Numbered from the stretch's first letter, positions 44,957 through 58,217 are shown. The stretch: 64,000 nt of DNA from Adiantum capillus-veneris (GCA_014529385.2 CM043953.1:69930372-69994371); one strand, 5' to 3'. Numbers and translations: made by a program. The notes: generated by a model not told the origin, from the letters alone.

Positions 44957-46121
44957 GAAAAGAAGGCAAAGGAGACCAAGGAAGCTAAGAGGACTCGACG
45001 TCGTATCAACCTCCAAGACTTTCCTCTTGGACATGGAATGGCTCCATACAACCTATTGGAAGACATGAGAGGTAAGGGTCCTAATATCTCATGGCCTCAA
45101 TTTCTTGCATTATGTCCACAAGTTAGGAGGGATTTAACAAGGGCAGTTAGCACTAGGAGAAAAGTAAAAGAGAGTGTGCCTGTTGTAAAAATTTCACAAG
45201 CTGAAATGAATGAGGACATTACACCTGTGCTAGATTGTTACATAAAAGGCAGATTGGTTAGGAAAGGTCTAGTGGATGGGGGTGCACAAATTTGCATCAC
45301 GACAGAGGGACTCATGCAAAAACTAGGCATGCACATCTATGAGACACCTGAAATTAAGGTCAAGATGGCAAACAATAGCAAGGCTAGGTGCGTAGGCATT
45401 TGTAAAAATGTTTTTGTGGAGGCCTTTGGCATTAAGAAGGCAGTGGATTTCTATGTCATGTCTACCAAAGGAAATGGTTACCCATTTATCCTAGGGAAAC
45501 CATGGCTAATGAAAATGCGAGCTTTGCAGGATTGGGAGAGTGGAAAGCTAATTTGCAGGAACGACAATCATAAGAAGGTTGTCTTTGACATGAAGGAGCA
45601 ACGCCAAGAGGAGCTCCATGAAGTATCATCTCAAAGTGAGACGGAAGAAGGTTGGACCGATAACACTTCAAAAGAAGAAAGTAGCGGCAGCATTAGAGGA
45701 GTCTTCCATCGAAGTCCTGGGGGTAAGGTTTAAGCCAACCAACCAAGAGACCTCTTGTCACGGTTTGGAGGAGGTAGGTTCCCAAGAGAACCAAAAAGTG
45801 GAAGATGAAAGAATGCTAGAAGGTATGCTATCTACAACACTTACAAAGGATGAAAGAGAGGAGTTCAAATGTGTGCTAAGGAAATTTCCTAGGATTTTTG
45901 CTAAAGACTACACCGATGTGCGTAGAGTAGATGCTGTTCAACACAAAATTGAGTTGAAGCCAGAGGCCACACCTAAGGCTCAGAAGCTACAAAGGCTAGG
46001 ATTCATCAAGGAGCAGGCTTTACTCAAGGAGGTAAGAAAGCTTCTAGCAGCACGTTTCATTTATCCAGTGGAGAATTCAGAGTGGGTCTCTCCCGTTGTT
46101 GTCACTCCTAAGAAAAACTAA
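44957..46121 (+). pseudogene. Aspartic protease and linker, element B
   Basis: After the gag stop the frame continues KKAKETKEAKRTRRRINLQD. The frame from ATG 45038 has the retropepsin site GLVDGGAQICI (D80) and a second motif YPFILGKPWLMKM. The acidic linker shifts frame near 45700 into ALEESSIEVLGVRFKPTN and DEREEFKCVLRKFPRIFAKDY. It ends at TAA after VVVTPKKN (46119-46121), where element A has GGA. The protease would cut the polyprotein. Confidence 0.85.
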
Positions 46122-47747
46122 AAGTGGAGGGTGTGTGTGGATTACCGTCCACTCAATGAGGCAACAAAAAGAGATCACTTTCCCCTCCCATTTCAGGATG
46201 AGATACTAAATGAGGTAGCTGGTCATGAGAAGTACACTGTGTGTGATGGCTACTCAGGCTACTTTCAAATAGGTATCGCATTGGAAGATCAATTGAAAAC
46301 AACTTTTATCACTCCTTGGGGTTGTTATGCTTTTAGAGTCATGCCATTTGGTCTGAAAAATGCTCCTACAACATTCCAACGTTTCATGAACATGGTGTTT
46401 CAAGCATTCTTTGGAAAGTCAATTAGGGTGTTCATTGATGATTTTTGCATTTATAGCTCAAAATCATTGCATCTACAAAGGGTAGAAGAAGGTTTAAAGA
46501 AGCTCTACGACATGGGAGGTCAACTCAACCCCGACAAGTGCCACATAGGTGAGGATGAAGTGATCTTGCTCGGTCACAAGGTTTCCTATAAAGGCATTGA
46601 GGTGGATCCTTCAAAGGCAAAGGCTCTTATTGAGCTCCCATCACCGAAGAGTCTTAAGGAGGTCATCTCTTTCATTCAGAAGGTGAAGTATATGTCACGC
46701 TTCATTCACTTAGCCTCAGAGTTTCTTCATCCTTTGCAAAAGTTGACACAACAAGTAGAATTTGCATGGTCTGATGAGCTTGAAGAGTATTTTTGTAACA
46801 TTAAAGTCATTTTGTCAGAGCTACCAACACTCATGCCTCCTTGTTGGGAGTACACATTCTTTGTTAGCTCTAGTGTTGGAAGGGAAACAATTGGTGCTAT
46901 GTTGCTACAACAAGATCCCCACAGTACAAGGATGCGACCCATCTACTTTGCTAGTAGGGTCATGAATGCTTTGGAGAGAGACTACACAGAAGCAAAACTC
47001 ATGATGCTTTCTCTCATGTTTGCGGTGAGAAAGTTTAGATCCTACCTGCTACCAAAACCTTTTGTAATTCTCACTGCAGAAAATTTGTTCCCTTGGGTGT
47101 CATCTCAAATGAATCTTAGTACTAGGATCTCAAAGTGGATTATGGAGTTGCAAGAGTTCCAATACTCTTTCAAGGTAGAAGATAGTGTGCGTGCACAATT
47201 GGCAGGGATTCTCACTTATAGGGTACATGAGAAGGAAATTAAGGTGCCTCAAGTAAAGACCCTAGCATTGCCACCACCAAAAAGTATTCCCAATGCTTTT
47301 ACCTTGTTCTTTGATGGAGCTTTTCGACGAGCCACAGGCAAAGCAGGGGGAGGGCTAGTGTTGCTCAACCCAAGTGGAGAGGTGGTCATGAAAGAGAAGG
47401 TCAATCTACCAGGTTCAACTAGCAACAATGAAGCAGAATACGACACACTACTTCATGGTTTGAAGATGTGCATTGGCCAAGGGATAAAACGTCTCATGGT
47501 AAAGGGAGATGCACTTCTCATTGTTAAACAGATTTTAGGCATTTGGGCATGCAAGAATGAAAGCTTAAGGACAAAAGTTCATGCCATTCGTAGGATGTTT
47601 AATCAGTTTGAAGAAGTGCAACTATATCATATTCCGAGGAAACAAAATGAAGATGCCGATTTACTTGCACAACAAGCAGTTACATGTGTTGAGAGAGAAG
47701 TGCAGGTCATCATGGTGGCAGCAGCTGTCAAGCAACCGAGATACTAG
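46122..47747 (+). pseudogene. Reverse transcriptase, RNase H and archaeal-like RNase H, element B
   Basis: One 538-codon frame from 46131 (M CVDYRPLNEATK). RT motifs: FPLPFQDEIL, YSGYFQIGIA, AFRVMPFGLKNAPTTFQ and the active site FIDDF (residues 101-105, about 46431-46445), intact. The first RNase H (about 240-340) has FFVSSSVGRETIGAMLLQQD, lacking the usual first Asp. The second RNase H (about 385-505) opens TLFFDGAFRRATGKAGGGLV and has STSNNEAEYDTLLHGL, VKGDALLIVKQI and IPRKQNEDADLLA, all catalytic acids present. The frame ends at TAG 47745 where element A has CAA. Confidence 0.9.
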
Positions 47748-49163
47748 GGATTGGAGTCATTGGCTCCCATTATTGGCTACATTTTGGAGGGTGAGTTTCC
47801 ACAAGACTTCACGAAGGCTCAGAAGAGGAGACTCATGAAGAAGGCAAGTTTCTATCTCTTCCTAGAAGGCTCCCTCTATCAAAGAGGGAAGGATCAAGTT
47901 TGCAGAAGAGTACCAACTATCGAGGAAATTCCAGCCATTCTAAAAGGTTTGCATGAAGAGGAATGTGGTGGTCATTTTGCCCAAGAATCAACTGTGAAGA
48001 AGATTTTGCTTGCAGGGTATGTTTGGCCAAGCTTGCATGTGGATGTTCAACATTGGTGTAAAAGTTGTCACAATTGTCAGATAAATGGAAATAGAAGGTT
48101 GGTGCATGGCCCGAGGCAAATAGTGCTTGCAAATGGACCCTTTGAAAAGTGTGGCATTGATGCTATGCGTTCTCTGCCTAGGACAAAAAATGGTAAACTC
48201 TACATTCTAGTGGCTATAGACTATATGACTAGGTGGGTGGAAGCTCAAAGTGTGGCAAGAGTGAATGAGAGGACAGTTAGCAAGTTTGTGTACACTCACA
48301 TTTGTTGCAGATTTGGCACACCTTTGGAGATTGTTTCTGATAATGGTCCAGGGTTTAGGAAGGACTTGCTCACAGAAGTTTGTGAAGAGCTTCACATTCT
48401 ACATCGTCATAGCACACCATACTACCCACAGTCAAATGGTTTGGTGGAGAAGGCTAATGGTGTCATTGCAGGAATCATTAGAAAGATGGTGCAAAACAAG
48501 ACAAAATTATGGGATGACTTATTGGATGGTGCCTTGTGGGCATATTGAACCACATATAGGGAAGCCACGGAGTTCACACCATTTCACTTGGTCTATGGTC
48601 AAGAGGCTTTGCAGCCTATCGAGCTCAACATTCCAACAATGCGACTTCATGGAAAAGGAGCACAAGATGATCAAGAGGTATGGATGGATCGACTTCTTAC
48701 GTTAGTGGAGCTTGAGTGGAAAAGAGAAGCAGCTTACGAGTGTTACAAGAGGAAAGCCACACAAGCGAAAGAAACGCACGACAAGAAATTGAAGGACAAA
48801 GGCATCAAGGAAGGAGAGCTTGTGCTAAGGTATGACAATCGACTTGACAATCGTTTTGATGCCAAGTTTGAAACTAGATGGCAAGGGCCATACATAGTCA
48901 AGAAGGCTTTCAATTCTAGTTACTATCAGCTTATGGACTTGAATGGTAAAGAGCACTCCAGGAAGGTAAACGGGTATAGCTTGAAGCCCTATTTGAGTCG
49001 CCTTCTACCAAAGATCTGTCCAAAGGCCACTGTCTCATGTAAGTATTGTTACATGAAGCATGAGTGTAACTCCAGTCAAAATGCCGAGGGGCCAAACAAT
49101 GAAGATCTTGTCAAGGACTCTGAAGCACTCTCTTTCGAAAAGATGCTCTATGATGGTACATGA
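47748..49163 (+). pseudogene. Integrase, element B
   Basis: Frame from 47751: zinc domain H68, H75, C106, C109 (CGGHFAQ...CKSCHNC); catalytic D137 (GIDAMR), D197 (SDNGPGF), E233 (NGLVEKAN) with the D35E spacing. TGA at 48546-48548 (element A has CGG) ends it. The continuation is in frame from 48588 with LTLVELEWKREAAYECYKRK and the GPY/F module RWQGPYIVKKAF, to TGA 49161. No chromodomain. Confidence 0.9.
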
Positions 49164-49191
49164 ATATACCATCATCTTGGGGGAGGGCTAA
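49152..49191 (+). other. Hairpin and polypurine tract, element B
   Basis: GATGGTACA/TATACCATC (9-bp stem, one mismatch, 4-nt loop, 49152-49173) overlaps the end of integrase. It is followed by GGGGGAGGGCTAA directly before the 3' LTR. Conserved with element A. Confidence 0.7.
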
Positions 49192-51488
49192 TGATAGCCA
49201 TTTTTCGGCTCTCCATAATTGCCATAGTGAGTTATCCCACCCTACCAAAATCACCTAAACACTATGTCTATCCCTACCATTTCACTGTACATAGGCGTGT
49301 GTGAGTTAGGGGGCTTTTTCCATATCTTCTTAAAAACCCTCAGCTAGCTAGTCACTGGGCTAGTTGAGCCAAAAAAATAAATAAAATCAAAAAAATAAAA
49401 TATATTATGGCCTATTGGTGTGTAAATATTGCATTATATATATGGCCTAAATATAGGGAATTTTATAATTATTTTGGTATTTTATTTAAATATTTATACC
49501 TAGGTGTGTGTTTTATTAAACCTGTATGCCTTCTTTCATCCTCTTACACCATAATTATATTTTTTGTCAATATGTACATACTCTAACCTCATATTTTTCC
49601 TTTATACAAATCACTCCTACATTTTCACCCTCACCCTCGTGAAAACAAAAAATTGATTTCTACTCATTGGTTACGTTTATTATATTATTTACTTGCATAC
49701 CTTTTCCTCTTTCACCCAAAATAACTCAAGGAGGGAACATATCATATGATTCCAATATCTTTCCAAATCCATAACTCCTCCATATTTTTATTATTATTTT
49801 TACTCATTATTCTAACACCATGTGCTCATTGAGCTAAAGTCCATGAATAGTCCATACACTAGTCCCACCATGTATATATTTCTTTATTCACCAATAATCC
49901 TCCTCTATGCATGGGTCAAGGGAAACTTGGATGCTTTGTATTATAATATGACAAAGGAGGGGCTCACTCTTCGATGCATTGTACAAATTCAACAAAGGAG
50001 GGGGCCACTAAAAGACTTTTGCAGGCATAAAAACAGGCTTTTTGGTGAGAATTTTGGCACCTATCTCCACTCCGAATTTGGAGTGGTGGTCAAAAGAGAA
50101 AATGTATCCCACACTCTGAATAATCACCTCAAATTTTTTCATGATTTTTGGAGCTACCAGCGGTGAGCTATGATTTTTTGAGTGGACCCCAGTCTGCCCA
50201 CTTTTCTCACAAGTAGCCCTTAGTCTTCTCTCACCCTTCCACACACCTACTCACTCTTACATATCCCTCCCTCTCCTTCCCTCACTCAAACCTGCAATTT
50301 CCATGGCTTCTCCCACCCTCTTCACCATTATCCTTCTCTCTCATCCCTATAGTTCTTTTATGAACCTCTACATACATACACCCTCTCCATGTCTCTCTCT
50401 ATTGCTTCTATGTTACAATTTCATTTACCTCTCCTAAAAATATCTAAAATTCAGCATCTTAACCATGATAACTTCTGCAAATTGAGGATTTTTCTTCAAC
50501 AAATCCTCTTTTCATCGTGGTGGTCAACCGTGGCGGCGGCGTAAAGAAGCGAAGAAGAAGAAGAAGACCAGCGGTCATTTTTTCCACAATCTACACAAGG
50601 GTGAGTTCAAGCTTCTTCAAAGCTTCACCATCTCAATGATTTTCTTTTAATTAACCCCTCTTCCTTCATCAAATCAACTCATCCTACCCATTGTAAATGT
50701 ATCACTAACAATTCTAGTGATTATTACCACTAACAACTAACTTCTCTTGTAAAATGCACCCACACTATCAACATATGGAGTAGGAAACCACACAAGTAAA
50801 CCAAATTCACTCACTTCCATGGAAGCTTCTCTCCTTTCATCACATCAATAATTCTCTTACTTGAGCCCACATCCATGTGACTCAAGAGATAAGAGAGACC
50901 CCATTCTCATTTGAAATTCATAATCCTTGATCTTTCCTAATAAAATTGATTAGGCTTAATCCTAATCAAGGCTTCTAAAACCTATAAATAGAACCCATTC
51001 CTCCTTGTAAAAGAAATGACTATACCATTGCACACTAGATTGAGCGTACCACACGCCAGTTCTATCTTGGTTGTAAAGAGAGAGTAAGCTTTCTATACAC
51101 CATCACCTTGGTGCATAGAAAAGCTTGAGCTAGTTTGAGTGAGTGCGAGTAGAAGATATTCTTCCTACCATTGTTGTATCTACCCCAACATCAATGAATT
51201 GGTAGTTTTGGGTGCAATTCATGTCCAAAGGCTCACGCTTCTCCTCCAATTTGGCTTGGCAAACTCATTCAGCTTCATAAGGTGACTTGTTTCATTGAAG
51301 GTTGTTGTTTTGTTGCTTGTGATTCATTGGCTATTGTTTGGCTACCATTGTAAGAGGGTGGATGGTGAGAGGGCTCCCATAACCCTAAGACAATGTGCTA
51401 GTGATGCTATAACCAAATCTTGTCACTTGATTCCGCAAGCTCTAAGTTCCTTTTTGTGCAAAATATAAAGTTGAAGCTAAGTTGTACA

Positions 51489-51540
<52 letters not shown>

Positions 51541-51799
51541 TTTTAGTGTGTGAGAGTGTTCCATTGGTGTTAGGGTTAGTGTAAATTCCTTGCTTGTTTG
51601 TGGGTTGCTCTAACGATTCTCCTCTTTTGCGTCCTAGTTCGCTCTCAAACTAGGTGGTGCCCCTTGTGTAGTTGGGATTTGGCTGTGGGTTTGTTGTTTT
51701 GGTTTGTGTTGTGTTGTGCCCCAACCCCATTGAGCAGCACGGGAGCTTTGAAGGGTGTCTAGAGGTTGCTCTTCTTGTTGCCTGCCCCGGACCGCCTCA
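49192..51799 (+). repeat. 3' LTR of element B
   Basis: 2,608 bp, colinear with the 5' LTR with scattered single-base changes. TATA motif at 50982-50991. The (CT) run at 51492-51538 is about 20 bp shorter than in the 5' LTR. Confidence 0.95.
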
Positions 51800-54404
51800 A
51801 TGGTTAAGGAACATGGTTTTGATAAGCAAGAGTTTAGGGGATTTATGGCAGATGAAGCAGGTGCCAATTGGATTGTTGTGCGTAGTGTTTATTTTGGAGG
51901 AGCAAAGAGGTCTATTCTAAACAAAGAGAGATAGTGTTTGTTTCATTGGGAGCAAAGTATGGTTTGACATACTAGCAAGTGCTTCTGTTCCGCATTTCAA
52001 GAGGAGCACAAGATTTTGTGCCGCATGTGGAGAACTGCACCTACAAAGAATGTGACTGAGCATTGTAAGGGAGAGCTTAGAAGATTTCGGCAAACAGGAA
52101 AGGCCATTGAAGGGGAGATTGCTTTGTTGGAGCCATGGCTGGCTTGGTGGGATGTACGAGTGCCTCATTGGGGGGAAAGATTTGTATCACAAGATGCTGC
52201 AGGAATATTTGTCCTGAACACAAACTTGTCTGAGTCAAAACATGCTAGTATGTGTGCCTCTGTTGGTTATAAGGATCACATAAGTTTGTATGAGGCAACA
52301 TGTGAAAATATGGCTTTAGCTGTGCTTCAAAGTGTGAAATATTATGCCTATTTGAAAGGTGTTGGGAGCTCCACCGGTCTCGGCATAAAAGATTTGGCAG
52401 ATCGCTTCATGAACCAACCTTTATTTGGTTTAGTGGCAACAGGAAAGAAACTAGTTGACCTCACACATTATTCAATGCATGAAATGGGTGTCAATAGTTT
52501 TGAAATGAATAGAAAATACTCCCAAAAAAGAGTATTAGAAAAAAGAGACCAATTTTTGCTGATGCAAATATTGCCTTGGAGGAGGATAGCCACATGCCAG
52601 AGTATGTTACAATGACAACTTCAATTGGTGAGCTTCAGCACACAAAAAAAAACTACAAGGGATGTCCCATATCCCGAAGTAAATGTAGCAAAGTCAGTTT
52701 GGGAAATAAGGAGAACAGGACCTAGCAAAAGATGACTTGTTTTGGTGTGGTGTCAAAAGATGCAGATCGATGTGCACGGTTCATTAATGATGTTCAATGG
52801 ATGCCAAAATAGGGGTGCTAGCTCCTTGTTTTTGGGGTCGTAGAAAATATCTTCCATCTGGTTCACAACAAGGAGGCCTTGTGGAAGGGTTCATTTGGTT
52901 TTGTAACTCCAATAATATGCACACCTGGAAGGTTCACAACATATTTGAAGGGCCGCTAGGTCCAGCTCCCGCTATTTGGGTGGTTGCACAGGGCACAAAT
53001 TTGCAACCTCAAGAGGTAACGCAATTGCAAGCCAATGGTTTTGTTTTGTAAGTAGGAGTGACATTAGAAACAATAATGCATGAAACAGTTTCATTGAACC
53101 AAAGAGTTGCCTAGCAGCGTTCGTCCCAAATTTAGAGATGGAAAGATTGTGAAATGGAGATCACGATTAACAAAGGAGTTTCATGGCAAGATTGAAGTGG
53201 GTACGGCCATGGCAGCTGAGTTAGTGCGAGAGGTCATTGTGGTTTTCAATGAGATACATGTTTTCTATATTAAGACTATGAGGTCAAGTGCAAAGGGAGT
53301 GACATACTCTCTGACAATGTCAGATTTTCCTAGATGTACTTGTGAGGATTTTCAAAACAGAGAAAGCAAGTGCCTTGTGTATATGCCATGTAAGCACATT
53401 TACTTCATATTTCTGCAAGTACTTGGCCTTGACTCTCATGCTCATGAGTTCATGCATCAAGCTGCTCTAACAAAATTGGAGTTAGTCCAAGCACTTACAG
53501 GTTCATGGGTGCTGATGCAACCTTAAAGGCTTGTGGACCTTGCAATGGTTTTGAGAAGTATTTTTTGGGTGATATGTGCTTATGGATATTAACTTTTGCC
53601 TGCAATATTCTTGTGCGGTAGTATTTTAGTTGTTGCGCTCTCCATTTTGATTTGTGGATGCGATACACCTTTTTGGTTGATTTCAATGTCGATGGAAGGT
53701 TTTTGGCATGTGTTAGTGATAGAACAATATAATTTAAAAATTATTTTTATAGGTAAAGAAACTATGTAGGGAGTGTCTCCAACCAATAAAAGTCCCAAGA
53801 TATATACAACTAATATATTGCACAAGGATATAAAAGAACATTGTAAGTTTTGCAAAGTTTATGGTTTACTCAATTTTGTGTCAAAAAAATTATAAGTTTT
53901 GCTCGGTTTATGGTTTGCTTGATTTTATTTGCTCAGATCTTGGGATTCCCCACATCAAGTTGGTTCATACTTTGAGGGTGGGAGTCTTCATGAGAATGAG
54001 AGAAAGAAAGATAACAATAAAGGCTTGAAGGATCTTCATAATCTCCTTCAAGGGCTTGTGTCAACCATCATTGCTAGTAGTGAGTTGATTGGGGAAGCAT
54101 GTGTACTTGTCAAGTAAGCCATTGGAAAACTACATGCTTTGAAATCTACAAGTAAGGATGCCTATCAACATGCTTCTACATTTGATGCCACTCAATATGC
54201 ATTTGAAACACTTTGAAGAGAGAAAATCCTTTCATAGAGGAGAGATTTGGGAGGAGGAAATTGGCCCAAGGTAGCAACAAGAATGTAGTGAACTCATTCA
54301 TACTCCCCACACGCAAAAGGAAAAGCTCAATGCAGAAAAACCTAGATAAGCATGCCGAGAAACAAGATGGGAGGCCCCAATTATGTAGATTGAAACTCAT
54401 GTAA
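51800..54404 (+). pseudogene. MULE-like transposase B, 3' part with SWIM finger
   Basis: Continues the frame of 40643: VKEHGFDKQEFRGFMADEAGANWIVVRSVYFGG (about 51804-51900), with part of the DDE-type core. Then, across shifts, comes a 199-codon frame from 52016 with EPWLAWWDVRVPHW and NTNLSESKHASMCASVGYKD. The frame at 53107-53526 has a SWIM finger CTCEDFQNRESKCLVYMPCKH (CxC...CxH), then a tail (53929-54117, 54213-54404) rich in Lys/Arg. Frame breaks at several points. The SWIM finger suits DNA or protein binding in MULE proteins. Confidence 0.65.
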
Positions 54405-54485
54405 TTTTCTTTCAAATCTTCAAAAGCATTGTAATGATTACATGTGTATGTGATTTTGTGTCTCGAGGGAGGGAGGGAGTGCCCA

Positions 54486-54487
54486 AC

Positions 54488-54543
<56 letters not shown>

Positions 54544-54556
54544 TAGATTATATTAT
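54486..54556. repeat. (GA)n plus (GATA) tail at LINE 3' end
   Basis: A GA run followed by GATAGATAGATTAT. In the orientation of the adjacent LINE (minus strand) this is ATAATCTATCTATCTCTCTC, a plausible LINE simple-repeat tail. Confidence 0.6.
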
Positions 54557-54637
54557 CGTCCACGGAGGTCATATATGACCTATGGGACCAAAAGAAAAAA
54601 ACAAAACATTACAATGGATAGGGTTGTCATATACATC

Positions 54638-55438
54638 TCAGTTAAGGACTGAGGGTCCAACGGGGGATAAACAAGAAAAGAGAACAAGAAACAAGAACAA
54701 GAAAAGTGGGAGGGAGGCTGGTTTAGGAGTTCGAAACTCTTGGATGATGGCTTTACCTCCTCGGTACACTGCCCATTTTCCTGCTGCACGTGCTTCGCGT
54801 ATCTTTTGAAGTTCTACCTTTTTTTGTTTGAGTTGAGCGGGTGTAAGATCTTCCGCAAACCAAAATTTAGTGTCTTGGAGAAGCCTTGATTGTTGAAGGA
54901 GTCTGATTCGATCCGATTTAGTCTTGAGAGTGAGGATGGCATGGTTGGTTCGATACTCGTGTGTAACTACGTTGATCGCCTCTTCATCCCATTGTATCAT
55001 GGGGAGTGCCGCTTGAATTAGAGGAAGTGCCTTACCAAATTCGATGTCCCCCTCCCCTTTCCAGCTGCTTGGAAGCCCGCCGATGCAGACATTGAGGGCG
55101 ATGTCATCTTGCCTTTGTTGTTCACGTAGCGTAGAAGCCACACGGGCTTCAACTTTGTTAGAGATGACCTCTTGCACGTGATTCTTGACAGCCTTTGTGA
55201 GGGTGGTTTCTACATCTACCTTCATTTTCTTGAGCTTGGCTTCCATCTGCTCGATCTCTTCTTTCTTGTCTTTCTCCATTGTGGTGAGCCGAAGCTCAAT
55301 GGCAACAATTCTCTGTTTCAGCTCGTCGTTCTCCTTGCAACTTCATTTTGGAGGTGGATAGTGCTGTCTAGCTTTGGGGGCGTTGCCACAACCCCGACAA
55401 AGGTAAGTTTGTTGCGAGACGAAGCCCTAGTAGCCATG
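54638..55438 (-). pseudogene. LINE ORF1-like protein
   Basis: The ATG at 55438 opens MSMATRASSRNKLTFVGVVAT. A one-base shift near 55340 leads into a coiled coil (NDELKQRIVAIELRLTTMEKD...EEIEQMEAKLKKMK). Then the ORF1 core: VCIGGLPSSWKGEG, NHAILTLKTKSDRIRLLQQS, and WFAEDLTPAQLKQKKVELQK with GKWAVYRGGKAII, the closing motif of non-LTR ORF1/RRM proteins. From 55279 the frame is open for 213 residues to 54638. No endonuclease or RT (ORF2) follows: about 80 bp later the simple-repeat tail begins. ORF1p binds element RNA. Confidence 0.7.
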
Positions 55439-55936
<498 letters not shown>

Positions 55937-55938
<2 letters not shown>

Positions 55939-56173
55939 ACATACTTTTAGATCTCAAGAAGCATTGAAATGGATCCAACAAATTGAATTCTGTGCATTGA
56001 GAATATCTATTCCTAAGTCTGAATGTATATGTGCAATATTATTTTGAGGGAGCGAGGGCGTGCGTGCCCAACAACGATATTGTATAAATAAAATGAAAAA
56101 ATTGTCAAGCCACATAGCCAACACATTCAATTATTTGCAATGACCACATCTATTGAGAGTGTAAGTGTATATG

Positions 56174-56250
<77 letters not shown>

Positions 56251-57190
56251 ACATGTCCAACAAAATCATAGCTAATAGTTTGCATGAATCAAATATCTCA
56301 CCATTTGTATAAGGGCATACATCCCAAAACTCGGTTAAGTATTTTTTGAGCCTTTGAAGTGCTCATTTTTTCATTCATGTGTTTGGCTCTCAAGCGCTTT
56401 GAATGCCTTAAGACACGAGAGGCATTGATGCTCTTGAACTTCATAGCCCTTAATCATTCGGAATGCCTAGGGAACTTAGAGAGTGATGGCAAGCTTTTTC
56501 TTTGACGACCGCTCTTCATCGAGTTGTTGATTGGTGTGCGACGTCATGTAAAAGTGATTACAAATATTTCTATCATTCAGAAGCACACACCATGGATTAT
56601 GTTTTGGGTATTCGTGTGTAAGTGTGTGAAACAAGGATAGAAACCTTTGCCTCCTCTACAATCAAAATTTGTGGCTCTCCGGGTGAAGATGTTAGAGATT
56701 TGGTGTTGGTCAAAGGGTCCACGCTATTTTTGATGAGCACCGGCATGGTCGGCATCTGCAACTCATTTGGTGTGGGTGTGCATAGGTCAATGGGATGTTC
56801 CAATCATCCCAAAGAAGAAGGTGGTGTGCACAAATCAATCGGATTGTTGTGACAACCTACAAATGGGGCTTTCCGTGTCGAGATGCACAATTGGTAGGTA
56901 GACATGTTTCCTACAAATCCCACCACTGTTAGTGCTTAACGATAATACACATAATTGAACATGTGGTTTTCTTATTGGTGATGGAACAATGGACATTTTT
57001 GGCAACTTGCACATACAATACTGGATGTGTGTGTTCTCGTGTGAAAACATCTTAGCAGACTTAATTACAAAATCATAGAAGATTATCTATTAGCACTAAC
57101 AATGGGCACATCCATGACCTGCTTCAATGGTCCATCCACAACTCAAGTCAGTCATCCACCTGTGCATTCCATTGGTGAAATGGTCTAGCA
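55937..57190. other. Non-coding stretch with (GT)n(GA)n microsatellite
   Basis: A GT run then a GA run at about 56174-56250. The remaining frames, such as 56622-56852, have no recognised domain. Confidence 0.5.
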
Positions 57191-57200
57191 CTCTTGTGTA

Positions 57201-57245
57201 GCTTGAGAGAGAGAGAGAGAGGGAGAGAGGGAGAGAGAGGGAGGA
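57201..57245. repeat. GA-rich microsatellite
   Basis: GAGAGAGAGAGAGAGGGAGAGAGGGAGAG, interrupted by G. Confidence 0.9.
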
Positions 57246-57419
57246 CGGATAGCACACGAGTCAAGAGATTCAAATTTCATTTTAGTGTGGCCCTTCTACC
57301 TGGACTGCCTGCTCTCATGGAGCTACGGGGCACCTTGAAAAATCTTGTTGAGTTGGCACGAGGGGACCTACTAAGGTGGCGGGGGGTTGATTTTCACGAG
57401 CGGAAGCATCTCAAAAGTT

Positions 57420-58080
57420 AAACAAAGCCGGCCCAAGAGGGGGTCGTGCTCTATGGGCACACAATAAAAGAGGAGCTACTCCAAAACACTTCCAAGGACA
57501 ACAAGGAGCAGCTCTTTGTTGTGCTTGGAAGTGTTTTGGATGCCCCCAATGTGTTGTGATTATCTCTCCCCCTTGTGAAGGAGGTTCAAGGCGGTTAGTT
57601 GGCAAGCCACGTTTCTTTGTAACAGCACGCAACCTGTGTATTTGAGTATGTTTCCTATTAGTGGGTTGTTGCATAAGTGTCCTCATTAGGATGTTTTTGG
57701 TGAAGGCCTAAATCCCCCTGGTCTTCACCTAGGCCCATGTCAGATTGGGGCACCCTTCCCTCTCCCATCTCACTTGTGGTCACCAAAGCGTAGTCACATT
57801 GGGATAATTACAAAAAAGACAACCTTTATCTACAATCAGTGAGAGACAACCAAATGGTAAAGCTTCCGGTTTTGACTCCGACTACTAGAGTGGAAAGCGC
57901 GTGAGAAAATATCCCACCTCACCTTTTTGCAGTCGGACACACATGGGGAAAAGTTGGTCGGGGGGTTTTACACATCCCTGTGACATGAGTGGGAGGCCAA
58001 CTTTCGCTTTTTGTTGGACAAATGGTTGCTTGCCACCTTGGCATGGCCATCATTTGCCCGCCCCAATGTGACACCCCCCT
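57420..58080. repeat. Relative of the 2450-3350 repeat, with inverted repeat 57480-57540
   Basis: Shares GCCCAAGAGGGGG and GGAAGTGTTTT wording and the GCTTGCCACCT--GCA--GCC / CCCC-CAATGTG end with the repeat at 2700-3330. Contains a 25-bp inverted repeat (57480-57504 and 57516-57540, one mismatch, 11-nt loop; CCAAAACACTTCCAAGG). No ORF. Confidence 0.6.
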
Positions 58081-58142
58081 TAATTCTTAAGATGAGATTG
58101 CGTCATCACTTTCATGATTTCCAAGTGCCCATTACAAAGAGA

Positions 58143-58217
58143 TCTCTCTCTCTCTCTCTCTCTCAATAGTATATATATATAATATGCCATCACATTGTGA
58201 GGGCCTCATTATGTAGA

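Larger units (their letters stand above)
40644..51799 (+). mobile_element. LTR retrotransposon B, Ty3/gypsy Tat-like, 11,156 bp
   Basis: The LTRs are 40644-43286 and 49192-51799; both begin TGATAGCC and end CCTCA. The target duplication is 4 bp, ATGG (40640-40643 and 51800-51803). Removing the element and one copy gives the host frame KMLNNM/VKEHGF without a shift. The internal order is primer binding site, two small ORFs, gag, protease, RT, RNase H, archaeal-like RNase H, integrase, polypurine tract. It shares primer site, polypurine tract, LTR ends and protein sequence with element A. Several stops make it non-autonomous. The LTRs look nearly identical by eye, so insertion is recent relative to A. 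Confidence 0.95.
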
